From: Hanstruepera marina
Lineage (GTDB): Bacteria > Bacteroidota > Bacteroidia > Flavobacteriales > Flavobacteriaceae
Direction: 5' to 3'
Length of the DNA: 64,000 nucleotides
NCBI RefSeq assembly: GCF_019880635.1
Contig: NZ_JAINVX010000002.1
Coordinates: 186,001 to 250,000, forward strand
Part shown: piece after piece, positions 8,196 through 17,645 of the stretch
Layout: the number at the start of each line of letters is the position of its first letter
How positions within the stretch are numbered: position 1 is the first letter of the stretch
The notes under the pieces: model-generated
Database searches by the model: none
What the model saw: the letters and a program-made list of their open reading frames with translations, nothing else
What the model was told of the DNA's origin: nothing
Program-made: the position numbers and the translations under genes

Positions 8196-9462
8196 GTTTA
8201 GTCAATCGAATTAAAATTAAAAATATTAAATAAAACAAAGCAAAATTATAGAATAAGTACCGCATTATGGAATGACTGGCAAATACAACAATTACAGCAT
8301 TAGACAAAATCAACGAAGAGAACAAAAATAGGTAAGAATATCGAAAGTCAGAAGTGGTAATTATTTTAAAGCCACTAAATATTAGCGTTATCATTATAAA
8401 GAATAAAATAAAAGGGGATTTAAAGCTGTGTATTAAATTACTGTAATAAAGTCTTATCCATTCTTTGAAATTATTTTTTATAAGTATTGGAGCAATATCC
8501 TTGCATGTGTTTTCAATAGCAATTCTAGCCTCAACAATGCTATAACCTTTGTCTACATAAAATTTTGTGCCTCTGTCGTGTAAAGTATAATTACAGATAT
8601 TCCCTAGGTTATTGTGAAAGTGTTGGTAATAATCCTTATATGAATTTCTTTTTTTGCTTGAAAGCAACCAATTGTTATCATTGATAAATGTATAACAATC
8701 TTCAAAAATTTGTTTATCATCTTTACTGTTGATGAAATTAATGTCTTCCGACTTGCTTACATAAAAAGCAGAGCCTGAAACACAAAGGTAAGTGAAAGGA
8801 GTAGAAACAAAAACACCATCTTTTAGTAAATGATATGTTTTGTCCATTATTAAAACTGCCAAGGGTAATAAACAGAGCAATATTATTCTTTTTACATGCA
8901 GTTTACATATTATTTGTTTTTTAAAAATTAAAATATAAGAGGTTAAAATTAGTAATGGTAGTATTATAAATTGACCACGCGTTAAAATAAGTATTGTTAG
9001 ATTAGTTAATATGAAATAAAATGCTCTTGAAGTATTTTGACTAAAAAAATATAGGACAGAACTTAAAAACAAGAGATATAACGGATAGCTTAACCCTTCT
9101 GAACTAATATTGTTTGCAATTAAAAGTGGTTTAAAAAAGGGGAAAATTAAAATGACAAACAAAAACAATTTTTCTATCCATTTAAGCTGAAAAATTTTAG
9201 AAGCAATTTTAAAGAAAACATGAATGCCTATTAAGCTTATTAGTAATTGAATAGCAACAATTACAAAATCAAAATAAACTCCAGAAACAAATTGTAAGAA
9301 CTTTGTAAATATTGGGTAGCCGGGCGATCGATATATATTGGCATTAATGTAACTGTATGTGTCAGGAGAATAGATTGCACCTTGAAAAATAAAAAAGAAA
9401 AAAATAAGTAGATAACTTATAACTAATAAATAGTTTTCAATACTTAATCCTTTTATTTTCAT
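8179..9462 (-). CDS. multi-pass membrane protein, GT-C (ArnT/GT39-like) glycosyltransferase candidate
   Basis: A 427-residue integral membrane protein with roughly ten or more predicted helices. Shortly after the first helix comes YSPDTYSYINANIYRSPGYP, an acidic periplasmic loop followed by R-x-P-G-Y-P, the layout of the first periplasmic loop of GT-C enzymes that use lipid-linked sugars. The same layout is found in the protein encoded at 22323-23687. The gene overlaps the DPM1-like gene downstream by 17 bases. The best reading is a transferase using the polyprenyl-phosphate sugar made by that neighbour; a polymerase or a purely structural membrane protein is possible. Confidence 0.65.
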   Translation of the reverse strand: MKIKGLSIENYLLVISYLLIFFFFIFQGAIYSPDTYSYINANIYRSPGYPIFTKFLQFVSGVYFDFVIVAIQLLISLIGIHVFFKIASKIFQLKWIEKLFLFVILIFPFFKPLLIANNISSEGLSYPLYLLFLSSVLYFFSQNTSRAFYFILTNLTILILTRGQFIILPLLILTSYILIFKKQIICKLHVKRIILLCLLPLAVLIMDKTYHLLKDGVFVSTPFTYLCVSGSAFYVSKSEDINFINSKDDKQIFEDCYTFINDNNWLLSSKKRNSYKDYYQHFHNNLGNICNYTLHDRGTKFYVDKGYSIVEARIAIENTCKDIAPILIKNNFKEWIRLYYSNLIHSFKSPFILFFIMITLIFSGFKIITTSDFRYSYLFLFSSLILSNAVIVVFASHSIMRYLFYNFALFYLIFLILIRLTKHEKQT

Positions 9463-9560
9463 AAGCTGTAAATATAAAATATTGAATTGAAAAAAGAACC
9501 AACAATAAAAATTATTGTATTTTGGAGACTTGTAAAAACAGGTACTAAAAACACATTTTT

Positions 9561-10538
9561 TTGAGCTTATTTACAGTAAAACCTTACCACATTAATTATA
9601 AAAGTCTATGGAACAATTATGTTGCAACTTCCAAAAACGCAACATTTTTGTTTAATCGCCATTTTATGGATTATCATAAAGATCGTTTTCAAGATGCTTC
9701 TGTTATGGTTTTTAAAAATGATAGGGTAGTAGCTTTATTTCCCGCTAACCAAGTTGACCAAACCATTTATTCACATCAAGGGTTAACATATGGTGGACTT
9801 ATTCTGAATTCTAAACTAAAGCTTCAAGCAGTTATAGAAATTTTTAAATTGGTTTTGGAATACTATCAAAGCCAAGGATTTATTGATTTGGAGATAAAAA
9901 TCATGCCGAATATTTATAGTGATTTGCCGAGTGATGAATTGTTATACTTAACGTTTTTGTTAGACGCCAAATTAATTAAACGAGATACGTTATCTGTAAT
10001 TAAGTTGGATAACAGATTAAAATATAATAAAGATAGAAATGATGGCGTTAAACGTGCTGAAAAACATAATTTAACAATAAAGGAAGATGATGTGTTTGAC
10101 GTATTTTGGAACGATATTTTAATTCCTAATTTACTAGACAAGCATAACGTGAGTCCGGTTCATTCACTTGAAGAGATTAAATTATTGAAACAGCATTTTC
10201 CTAACAATATCAAACAGTATAATGTGTATCACGGCAATAAAGTTGTAGCTGGAACAACTATTTTTATTACAAAACATGTGGCACATTCGCAATATATTTC
10301 AGCTAACACAGATAAAAACAGTTTGGGAAGTTTAGATTTTTTGCACAATCATTTGTTAAATGGTGTTTTTAAGGACAAACGTTATTTTGATTTTGGTATT
10401 TCCAATGAAGATCAGGGAAGGAAAATTAATTTGGGACTACAATATTGGAAAGAAGGATTTGGGGCAAGAACAGTTGTTCAAGATTTTTATACAATACCAA
10501 TTGCTAATTTTAAAATGTTAGATAACGTATTGTCATGA
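9561..10538 (+). CDS. GNAT/FemAB-like acyltransferase
   Basis: A 325-residue soluble protein. The layout is a pair of related acyltransferase-like halves, with VVALFPANQ and [13 protein letters not shown] in the first and [24 protein letters not shown] then [10 protein letters not shown] and FDFGISNED in the second, which resembles FemAB/BioF2-type GNAT proteins. These transfer acyl or aminoacyl groups. The start is TTG at 9561 ([12 protein letters not shown]); no upstream ATG is available. Its stop overlaps the start of the aminotransferase gene (ATGA), so it belongs with the amino-sugar genes and is a candidate for acylating the 3-amino group. That role is inferred from context. Confidence 0.72.
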   Translation: MSLFTVKPYHINYKSLWNNYVATSKNATFLFNRHFMDYHKDRFQDASVMVFKNDRVVALFPANQVDQTIYSHQGLTYGGLILNSKLKLQAVIEIFKLVLEYYQSQGFIDLEIKIMPNIYSDLPSDELLYLTFLLDAKLIKRDTLSVIKLDNRLKYNKDRNDGVKRAEKHNLTIKEDDVFDVFWNDILIPNLLDKHNVSPVHSLEEIKLLKQHFPNNIKQYNVYHGNKVVAGTTIFITKHVAHSQYISANTDKNSLGSLDFLHNHLLNGVFKDKRYFDFGISNEDQGRKINLGLQYWKEGFGARTVVQDFYTIPIANFKMLDNVLS

Positions 10539-11635
10539 TAAAGTTTTTAGATGTTCAAGCCATAAATGCAAGATTTGAAGACCAGTTTAATTTAAAATTT
10601 AATGAGGTTTTAAAATCGGGACATTATATATTGGGTAACGAGGTGAAGCTCTTTGAGCAACGTTTTGCTGAATATTGTGGAGTGCCACATGGCGTTGCTA
10701 CAAGTTCAGGGTTAGATGCTTTACTATTAATTTTTAAGGCATACATAAATTTAGGGAAGCTTAAAAAAGGAGATGAGGTTATAGTGCCAGCCAATACATA
10801 TATTGCAAGCATTTTATCAGTTATTCATTCGGGTTTAAAACCTGTTTTTGTGGAACCTAATCCAAAAACCTTTAATATTTCTGACGAAATAATTGAAAAA
10901 CATATTTCAAGCAAAACCCAAGCTATTTTAGCGGTACATCTTTATGGACAGTTGGCAAATATGAAAGCTATAAACGTCATAGCTAAAAAACATAACTTAT
11001 TGGTTGTAGAAGATGCTGCCCAAGCTCATGGTGCAATTGACGTAAATGGAAAAAAAGCGGGTAATTTAGGACATGCAGCAGCCTTTAGTTTTTACCCAAG
11101 CAAAAATTTAGGAGCATTAGGCGATGCGGGAGCCGTTACAACTGATGATGAAGTTTTAGCTGAAAAGATTACCGAATTGCGTAATTATGGCTCAAAAGAA
11201 AAGTATGTAAATTTAAGTCTAGGTTTTAATAATCGCATGGACGAAATTCAAGCTGCTTTTTTAAATGTAAAACTATCAGAGTTGGATGCCGATAATTTCA
11301 GAAGACGAGAAATCGCCCGAAAATTTATTAGTGGTATTACTAATTTAAAGGTGCAATTGCCATATTATGATAATTCAGACAACCATGTCTTTCATGTTTT
11401 TGTAGTGATGGTGGACCATCGTGATAGGTTTATGGACTATTTAAAGAAAAATGGTATAGAAACCTTGATTCATTACCCAATTGCTCCACATAAACAAAAA
11501 GCTTTGGCAGCCTATGGCCATTTAAGCTTGCCTATAACTGAAAAAATACATGACCAAGTTGTGAGTGTACCTATAAGTCCTGTTATGACTGATGCTGAAG
11601 TAGTTCAAATTATAAATACAATAAATGCCTACTAA
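10535..11635 (+). CDS. DegT/DnrJ/EryC1-family sugar aminotransferase, probable dTDP-3-amino-3,6-dideoxyhexose transaminase
   Basis: A 366-residue PLP-dependent enzyme. Visible are the family landmarks [35 protein letters not shown] and the PLP lysine K190 in [15 protein letters not shown], then [10 protein letters not shown] and [14 protein letters not shown]. These closely resemble FdtB/QdtB, which aminate dTDP-3-keto-6-deoxyhexose at C3. The ketoisomerase that supplies this substrate (FdtA/QdtA-like) is encoded at 15308-15724, supporting the pathway. It cannot be told whether the product is the galacto (Fuc3N) or gluco (Qui3N) sugar. The wzx start codon follows its stop codon directly with no gap. 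Confidence 0.88.
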   Translation: MIKFLDVQAINARFEDQFNLKFNEVLKSGHYILGNEVKLFEQRFAEYCGVPHGVATSSGLDALLLIFKAYINLGKLKKGDEVIVPANTYIASILSVIHSGLKPVFVEPNPKTFNISDEIIEKHISSKTQAILAVHLYGQLANMKAINVIAKKHNLLVVEDAAQAHGAIDVNGKKAGNLGHAAAFSFYPSKNLGALGDAGAVTTDDEVLAEKITELRNYGSKEKYVNLSLGFNNRMDEIQAAFLNVKLSELDADNFRRREIARKFISGITNLKVQLPYYDNSDNHVFHVFVVMVDHRDRFMDYLKKNGIETLIHYPIAPHKQKALAAYGHLSLPITEKIHDQVVSVPISPVMTDAEVVQIINTINAY

Positions 11636-12961
11636 TTGAAAAAGTTTCTAAAGTACATAAATAATAATGTTTTAATAAAAGTAGCCTCTTTAAATTCAGC
11701 CTCTGTAGCTACAAAAATTATAGCAGGATTTTTAACTTCAAAGGCCATTGCATTGTTTGTTGGTCCGGCAGGGTTGGCATTAATTGGAAATTTAAGAGAT
11801 TTTTTAAGATCTGCACAGTCTGTCGCTACTCTTGGTTTTTATAACGGATTGGTAAAATATATAGCTGAATTTAAGAACAATACTCTTGAATTGAGTAGAA
11901 CTATTTCAACAGTTTTTTACATAGGTTTTATCTCAACTGTTTTAGTGTCGTTCCTTTGCTATTTTAATGCAGAGTACATAAATGACTTGATATTTTCTTA
12001 TTATAATGATTATGCCTATGTGATAAAAATAGTAGCTATAGCCTTGCCATTTTACGCATTGAACATGTTTACGTTTGGTATTTTAAATGGTTTTTCTAAA
12101 TATAAGATTCTCATAATAATTAATATTATTGGTCAAATTTTAGGTTTGTCTGTTACTATATTATTAATCTATAAAGAACGTATTGATGGAGCCTTAATTT
12201 CGGTTGCCATTTCTGAATCACTAATATTTTTAATCACACTTGTTGGTGTAGCCAACCAACGCAGTTTAATACCTTTATTACAGGTAAAACATATAAGCTT
12301 TAATTATCTTAAAAAATTAAGCTCCTTTTCTGTTATGGCTATTTTTTCGGCTATTTTATTGCCAATTGTTGCTTTAGCTATTAGAAGCTATATTATTGAA
12401 AGTAATGATAATGAAGTTATAGGGATGCAAGAAGCTGGTTATTGGGAAGCCATGAACAGAATTTCTAAATACTATTTAATGTTTGTCTCGTCTTTATTAA
12501 CGCTATATATTTTGCCTCGATTCTCTGAAATAGATAATGTTAAGGAATTTAGAAGTGAAGTTTTTAATTTCTATAAAACCATAATTCCAATTTTCGGTGC
12601 TGGCTTATTGGTAATATATTTATTAAGGCGTTTTATTGTTGCCTTGGTGTTTTCAGAAGAGTTTGAACCTGTTCAAGAGTTGTTCTTATGGCAGTTGTTG
12701 GGCGATTTTGTAAAAGTGCTTTCCATAGTCATTGCGTATCAATTTTTAGCTAAAAAAATGTTTTGGCATTATATTATAACCGAAGCTTTTTCAGTAATAA
12801 TACTATACTTTATGAGTATATATTTTATAGATATTTATGGTGTAAAAGGAGCAAATATTGCACACTTTGTAACTTATGTTCTCTATTATGGATTAATACT
12901 GTTAATATTTAGTACATCGCTGTTTGGTGTGATACCTGAAGAACATGATGTTGAAGATTAA
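11636..12961 (+). CDS. polysaccharide (O-antigen) flippase, Wzx type
   Basis: A 441-residue membrane protein with about 12 predicted helices and the MATE/Wzx start pattern: VASLNSASVATKIIAGFLTSK, FVGPAGLALIGNLRDF, GFYNGLVKYIAEF. Wzx-family flippases move undecaprenyl-diphosphate-linked repeat units to the periplasmic face. The start is a TTG that follows the TAA of the aminotransferase gene directly (11633-11638), which suggests reinitiation. The 3' end shares four bases with the convergent glycosyltransferase. Confidence in the superfamily is high; the substrate is presumably the glycan containing the 3-amino sugar. Confidence 0.88.
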   Translation: MKKFLKYINNNVLIKVASLNSASVATKIIAGFLTSKAIALFVGPAGLALIGNLRDFLRSAQSVATLGFYNGLVKYIAEFKNNTLELSRTISTVFYIGFISTVLVSFLCYFNAEYINDLIFSYYNDYAYVIKIVAIALPFYALNMFTFGILNGFSKYKILIIINIIGQILGLSVTILLIYKERIDGALISVAISESLIFLITLVGVANQRSLIPLLQVKHISFNYLKKLSSFSVMAIFSAILLPIVALAIRSYIIESNDNEVIGMQEAGYWEAMNRISKYYLMFVSSLLTLYILPRFSEIDNVKEFRSEVFNFYKTIIPIFGAGLLVIYLLRRFIVALVFSEEFEPVQELFLWQLLGDFVKVLSIVIAYQFLAKKMFWHYIITEAFSVIILYFMSIYFIDIYGVKGANIAHFVTYVLYYGLILLIFSTSLFGVIPEEHDVED

Positions 12962-14103
12962 ATAGAATTAGCTTCCCAGGTTTTTAAATACTGTTTAGCA
13001 ATTGTTATATAATGGTGTTCTCGTTCAATAAATGCACGAGCATTTTTAGAGATTTCTAAAATTTTATTAGGGTTTTCAATCAGCCACGACAGTTTCTTTA
13101 CTAGGGCTTCAGTTTCTGGAAGTGCATTTATTGCCACTGTATTTTCTTCTAAATTATAATAATCTAACCATTCTTGTTCTGCGCCAGTAAAAACCACTTT
13201 GCCTTTAGCCATGGCTTCTAATGCATTATAGCCTTGGTCATACGCATACACTTGATCGAGAACTATGTGAGCTTTATTAAAGGCTTCAATGTATTGTGCG
13301 TATGGTAAATCTTCAGTGCGTAATATGATAACTTGGTCAGGGTATTTATGTTGTATTTGCTGTAAAGCTTCATCAAAAAAAACATTCCCTTTTTTTATAT
13401 AATTTTTAGAATTTACACCATGAAAAACAATTATTTTACCTTTAATTTCTAATGGCGTGAACTCTAATTTTTCAATGTTTATAGGGTTTGGTATTAAGCC
13501 TAAATATTTCTTGTGGTTTTTTAATGGGATGTGGTAATCTAAATCAGAAGCGATGATACCTTTTATGTTTTTGAAAATAAAGTCATGAAGCCCCTTATAA
13601 ATTTGAGTTGAATATTTTAGTACATACCAAAAATCTCTTCTTAAAATTTTATTTTCAAAATAGGGACTCAAAATGGAATATTTGAACTTTTTGTCCAAAG
13701 CAAATTGAACACTTAAATAATCAGCACCACAGGACATTAGAAAAACATTTTTATTATTATTAAAAATATGATCTAATAATTCTTTTTCAACTTTGGGCAT
13801 CGTATTAAATGCATTTTCATTAATTAATTGAACATAATCGTAGTTGGATATTTGTGATTTTAAATGTAATACTTGACGTTTAATGGCTTTGGAAGTTAGG
13901 TCTATTCTGGAAATTTTATAAACAGCCTTTTTTATAAAAAGACCAAAACCGGTTGTAAACGGTTGGCGAATATTAATATCTACAGGATAATCTTTAAAGT
14001 CATCTCCCGAACCAACAATTACAACTTCATGTCCAAGTTTTTGTAAACCTTCCTTTAGTGAATTATGTAAACGGCTATATTCGCCTATCAATAATATTCT
14101 CAT
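12958..14103 (-). CDS. glycosyltransferase, GT-B fold (GT4-like)
   Basis: A 381-residue cytoplasmic glycosyltransferase. It begins MRILLIGEYSRLHNSLKEGLQKLGHEV, a Rossmann strand and helix typical of GT-B enzymes, and its C-terminal half has FHGVNSKNYIKKG, VIILRTEDLPY and the nucleotide-sugar region VYAYDQGYNALEAMAKGKVVFTGAE, which includes the acidic E near the GT4 EX7E position. Donor and acceptor are unknown. It is a single minus-strand gene between two plus-strand blocks of the polysaccharide region; its stop overlaps the wzx stop. Confidence 0.82.
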   Translation of the reverse strand: MRILLIGEYSRLHNSLKEGLQKLGHEVVIVGSGDDFKDYPVDINIRQPFTTGFGLFIKKAVYKISRIDLTSKAIKRQVLHLKSQISNYDYVQLINENAFNTMPKVEKELLDHIFNNNKNVFLMSCGADYLSVQFALDKKFKYSILSPYFENKILRRDFWYVLKYSTQIYKGLHDFIFKNIKGIIASDLDYHIPLKNHKKYLGLIPNPINIEKLEFTPLEIKGKIIVFHGVNSKNYIKKGNVFFDEALQQIQHKYPDQVIILRTEDLPYAQYIEAFNKAHIVLDQVYAYDQGYNALEAMAKGKVVFTGAEQEWLDYYNLEENTVAINALPETEALVKKLSWLIENPNKILEISKNARAFIEREHHYITIAKQYLKTWEANSI

Positions 14104-14182
14104 TAATTAATGTTTGGATGAAAACTTTTGTGGTTAAAAGTAACTTAATTCATCTTAATTTAATAGCATTGTCTGCATTTAC

Positions 14183-14190
14183 TATATTTG
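14183..14190 (+). promoter_or_regulatory. probable -7 promoter element before the GT4/FdtA gene pair
   Basis: TATATTTG matches the Bacteroidota -7 consensus. The predicted start is around 14197, only about 11 bases from the TTG start of the glycosyltransferase gene. A good -33 element is not seen (a TTG at 14169-14171 is only 11 bases away). Confidence 0.4.
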
Positions 14191-14207
14191 ACTATTAAAT
14201 TTTTAAT

Positions 14208-15311
14208 TTGACTGGTAACCCTAAAAAAGTTTGTCTTGTAGTGTCTTCATTAGGAAAAGGAGGCGCCCAGCGAGCTGCTGCGATGCAGTCGGTAATGCTT
14301 TCAAATTTGGGATATGATGTTCATATAGTTACTGTCTTTTCTGATATTTTTTACGATTACCAAGGAACATTATTTAATTTAGGATTATATAAGTCTGATA
14401 AAAATAGTGTGCTTAATAGGTTGAAGCGATTGATGAAGTTTAAACGCTATCTTAAACATGAGGATTTTGACTTTATTATAGACCATAGATCTCGAGTTCA
14501 ATGGTATAGAGAATTATTGATTACCAAGGCTATTTACATAAAGCCTACTATATACGTAATTCATTCTTTTGAAAAGTCTATAATGTTTACAAAGTACGAT
14601 TGGCTTAATAGGTATTTATACAAGAATGAAATTATGGTTGGGGTTTCTGAAATGATTGCAAACTATTATAGGAACTATTTTCAATTAAATCATATTTATA
14701 CTATAACGAATGCTGTTAATTTTGAGAAAATAAAAAAGCTTGCTGATGAAAAAGAAGATGAAACTATTTCGAATAGGCCATATATTTTATACTATGGCAG
14801 ATTAGACAATCATTCCAAAAATTTAAACCTGTTATTGGAAGCATTTAAACAATCTGAAGTTATTAATGAAAATATTGACTTATTTTTAATTGGTAATGGC
14901 CCGGACAAAGAGCAATTAAGGCAACGCGCCATTAGTTTAGAGATAGAGAAATCGGTTAAATTTATACCCCAATTAAAAAATCCTTTTCCGTTTGTTAAAG
15001 GAGCTGTTTTTACGGTTTTAACAAGTGCTTTTGAAGGTTTTCCTCTTGTTTTATTAGAGTCATTATCTTTAGGCACACCGGTTATTTCAGTTGACTGTGA
15101 ATCTGGACCCAAAGAAATTATTAAACACGAATACAATGGTTTGTTAGTTGAAAATTTTAATACTAAAGCTCTAGCTGATGCTATGAATAGTTTTATATTT
15201 GATAACGAATTATATGTATTGTGTAAAGGGAACACCAAAAAAAGTGTTCAAAAATATTCAGAAAATGAAACTGCTAGAAAATGGCAAACTTTGTTAAATT
15301 CAATTAAATGA
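14208..15311 (+). CDS. glycosyltransferase family 4
   Basis: A 367-residue GT-B enzyme. It shows VCLVVSSLGKGGAQRAAAM at the N-terminus, the acceptor-side GGAQR motif of GT4, and in the C-terminal half YILYYGRLDNHSKNLNLLLEAF, LFLIGNGPDKEQL and TSAFEGFPLVLLESLSLGTPVIS, which contains the EX7E donor-binding motif. It resembles PglH/PglJ-type N-acetylhexosamine transferases, but the sugar cannot be assigned. The start is TTG at 14208. Its 3' end overlaps the FdtA/QdtA-like gene by four bases (ATGA), indicating an operon. Confidence 0.9.
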   Translation: MTGNPKKVCLVVSSLGKGGAQRAAAMQSVMLSNLGYDVHIVTVFSDIFYDYQGTLFNLGLYKSDKNSVLNRLKRLMKFKRYLKHEDFDFIIDHRSRVQWYRELLITKAIYIKPTIYVIHSFEKSIMFTKYDWLNRYLYKNEIMVGVSEMIANYYRNYFQLNHIYTITNAVNFEKIKKLADEKEDETISNRPYILYYGRLDNHSKNLNLLLEAFKQSEVINENIDLFLIGNGPDKEQLRQRAISLEIEKSVKFIPQLKNPFPFVKGAVFTVLTSAFEGFPLVLLESLSLGTPVISVDCESGPKEIIKHEYNGLLVENFNTKALADAMNSFIFDNELYVLCKGNTKKSVQKYSENETARKWQTLLNSIK

Positions 15312-15724
15312 CTGGAAATTTGAACGACATAAAATTTATTGAGATTCCCAAAATTCAAGACCCTAGAGGTAATTTAGCGGTAATAGAAAAAGATGTCATT
15401 CCGTTTAAAATTAAGCGTGTGTATTATTTGTTTGATGTCCCCAGTAATGCCTATAGAGGTGGCCACGCTCATAAAAACTTAAAACAAGTGCTAATTGCCT
15501 TGAGTGGTAGTTTTGATGTTATTTTGGATGATGGCAATAATCGTAAAGTAATTACACTTAATAAACCTGATAAAGCATTGGTTATTCCTACAGGGATTTG
15601 GCGGGAGTTAGAAAATTTTTCATCTGGTTCGGTCTGCTTGTCGTTAGCTTCAGATGAGTTTGATGAAGATGACTATATAAGAGATTACGACACTTTTATT
15701 TCAATGAAAAGGGGTGAAATCTAA
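15308..15724 (+). CDS. dTDP-4-dehydro-6-deoxyglucose 3,4-ketoisomerase (FdtA/QdtA, WxcM-like cupin)
   Basis: A 138-residue cupin that shifts the keto group of dTDP-4-keto-6-deoxyglucose from C4 to C3. Visible: DPRGNLAVIE near the N-terminus, VPSNAYRGGHAHKNL with the catalytic His53 and His55, and VIPTGIWRELENFSSGSVCLSLAS. The length matches the single-domain enzymes (about 135-140), not the WxcM fusions that carry an acetyltransferase. It pairs functionally with the DegT aminotransferase at 10535-11635. FdtA and QdtA give different epimers at C4 and cannot be separated by eye. Its end overlaps the convergent GT2 gene by 24 bases. Confidence 0.92.
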   Translation: MTGNLNDIKFIEIPKIQDPRGNLAVIEKDVIPFKIKRVYYLFDVPSNAYRGGHAHKNLKQVLIALSGSFDVILDDGNNRKVITLNKPDKALVIPTGIWRELENFSSGSVCLSLASDEFDEDDYIRDYDTFISMKRGEI

Positions 15725-16648
15725 TTTGTTTTTCCTTAATAAGTACTGTAATTGTTTTATTAGTTTTAAGGTATTTGTATTTCTAGACATTAAAAAGCGT
15801 TGCTTTCTGTTCAGTGAGTCAGGATTTATTTTGTTAAAATAATTTTCGGCCTGAACATCATTTCCAGTCAACTTATATTGCATGCCAATAGCAAAGCGAT
15901 TGATATCTAAATACCTTTTGAGTGAAGGGTTGTTTTTTGTAAATACTTCGTAAGCATCCAAGTTTATAAAATTTCTCAAGTGAGTTTTTGAATTGGATAT
16001 CCTATTTTCAGCTTTCAGATTATGAATGGAAGAAACTGAATTGTATAGTGCTACAGGATATTGTAAGGCGATGCGAATCCACAAATCTGTATCTTCACCT
16101 GCACCTAAAGTTATAGCTTCGTCAAATCCGTTTAAGGTTTTTAAAACTTCTTTTGGCACCATTACCGCAGAGGTCCAAGCAATAGAATTTTTAAAGCTGG
16201 ATTCAAAATAGTCTGTAACAATTCCCATCCAGTTTTCATCATTTGGAATATTGTTGAAAACCGCTGGAGAAGAAAACGATTTATATTGTTTTTCATAAGC
16301 CGCACAGTATAATCCACAATTTGGAAATTGGTTTTGAAGTAAATTGAGGTTTTCAAGATGGTTGGGTTTCCATATATCATCAGCATCTAAAAAGGCAACA
16401 TACTCTGCAACTGCTTTAGAAATGCCATAATTACGAGCTGCTGAAACACCTTGGTTTTTTGTGGTGTAAACATGTATTCTATTGTCGTTAATTGAGTTCA
16501 CAACATGAAGGCTATTATCTGTTGAGCCATCATTTATAATTATGATTTCAAAATCGTTAAAGGATTGATTTAAAGCAGAAACCAATGTTTGCTTAATTAC
16601 ATTGGCCTTATTATAAAGTGGGATAATTATGGATATTCTTGGTGTCAT
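15701..16648 (-). CDS. glycosyltransferase family 2
   Basis: A 315-residue GT-A enzyme. The N-terminal domain shows ISIIIPLYNKANVIKQTLVS, EIIIINDGSTDNS, NQGVSAARNYGI and the DXD-like FLDADDIW, then GAGEDTDLWIR, a typical acceptor-side signature of GT2 sugar transferases. The C-terminal region is basic. It is probably co-transcribed with the upstream GT2 gene (4-base overlap at 16645-16648). Its 3' 24 bases lie antisense to the end of the FdtA/QdtA-like gene. Donor and acceptor are unknown. Confidence 0.9.
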   Translation of the reverse strand: MTPRISIIIPLYNKANVIKQTLVSALNQSFNDFEIIIINDGSTDNSLHVVNSINDNRIHVYTTKNQGVSAARNYGISKAVAEYVAFLDADDIWKPNHLENLNLLQNQFPNCGLYCAAYEKQYKSFSSPAVFNNIPNDENWMGIVTDYFESSFKNSIAWTSAVMVPKEVLKTLNGFDEAITLGAGEDTDLWIRIALQYPVALYNSVSSIHNLKAENRISNSKTHLRNFINLDAYEVFTKNNPSLKRYLDINRFAIGMQYKLTGNDVQAENYFNKINPDSLNRKQRFLMSRNTNTLKLIKQLQYLLRKNKLDFTPFH

Positions 16649-17538
16649 GTATTAGATTTAATTCTGCAAAAATAACCTAAACGGTACAAATCGAATACGA
16701 ATAAGTTAGGGCTTTTGCTATTTAACAAATGACTTTCAATGGCTTTATTTAAAAATCCAATTAGTTTTCCATACAGGCTGGAGAGGCCAAAAAATTGAAG
16801 TTTGTTGTACGCTTTAATCAAACGGATTTCAGAATTGTTAATTTGATTGGTAGTATACAATTGTAGAAGTGTTTGTAGGGCTTTTTTGGTTTTATTCAAG
16901 TAGTCTGCATTATCATCAATGCCTAAATGATAAACTTCATTATCAACATGTAAAATGTGGATGTGTTGAGACTTAAGCTTTACTCCAAATACATAATCTA
17001 AACCGTAGGTATTTTCCAAGATAGAAGCATTTGTCTTTAAAAAAAGCGATTTTTGCATCATAAAATTTGCAGAACATATTACTCTGTAAGGATGTGCGTT
17101 TCTCTTCTTGGCATCAACAACTTCGCGTTTACTACCAAAAGTATACCGTAAAGCATTATTTTTACTATAGCTACTTTTGCTATAAGCAATACCTCCAAAA
17201 ACGGCTTTGTAAGGTTCGTTGATTAAGCTTATATATTGGGTTAAAAAAGCATCATTTTTGGGCATAACATCAGCATCTAAAAACAATAACCAATTATACT
17301 GTGCCCTTTCGGCGAGTTCTTGTCTAGTTTCTGTTCTACCTTTATTGGTTTGGCGTTCAATAAACTTGCATTGAGCTAATGAATTTATGTTTTTGTTATC
17401 GGGGTTTAGTTTGGATTTAGAGCCATCATCAATACAAATAATTTCAAAAATAATATCAGATTTAACAGCCCGTCTCACGAGGTTCTCTACCAAAGGATAA
17501 ACGTTGTAATTGTATGTAGGTATTAAAATTGAAAGCAT
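16645..17538 (-). CDS. glycosyltransferase family 2
   Basis: A 297-residue GT2 enzyme from the chosen start (MLSILIPTYNYNVYPL). Visible are EIICIDDGSKS, QTNKGRTETRQELAERAQ and the metal-binding FLDADVMP, then CSANFMMQKSLFLK. An ATG at 17559 would add seven residues (MLGANYF), but a TAgcTTTG promoter box lies only one base upstream of it, so transcription would start inside that extension; the shorter start also puts the SILIPTYN strand at the N-terminus as usual for GT2. It overlaps the next GT2 gene by four bases. Confidence 0.85.
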   Translation of the reverse strand: MLSILIPTYNYNVYPLVENLVRRAVKSDIIFEIICIDDGSKSKLNPDNKNINSLAQCKFIERQTNKGRTETRQELAERAQYNWLLFLDADVMPKNDAFLTQYISLINEPYKAVFGGIAYSKSSYSKNNALRYTFGSKREVVDAKKRNAHPYRVICSANFMMQKSLFLKTNASILENTYGLDYVFGVKLKSQHIHILHVDNEVYHLGIDDNADYLNKTKKALQTLLQLYTTNQINNSEIRLIKAYNKLQFFGLSSLYGKLIGFLNKAIESHLLNSKSPNLFVFDLYRLGYFCRIKSNT

Positions 17539-17560
17539 AAAGTAATTCGCGCCAAGCATT

Positions 17561-17568
17561 CAAAGCTA
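17561..17568 (-). promoter_or_regulatory. probable -7 promoter element of the two GT2 genes
   Basis: On the minus strand this reads TAGCTTTG, matching TAnnTTTG. Transcription would begin near 17554, which supports translation from the ATG at 17538 over the ATG at 17559. No good -33 TTG is seen. Confidence 0.4.
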
Positions 17569-17645
17569 ATCAATAATTAGCAGTTTTGAGAATTCTTAAT
17601 CAAGTTTAAATCGGTATTGGTATAGTAATTGTAATTTAGGGATTT

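Noticed and set aside
14810-15238. Minus-strand frame of 142 codons inside the GT4 gene
   Set aside because: Overlaps a gene with complete GT4 motifs; no domain or signal visible in the antisense translation.
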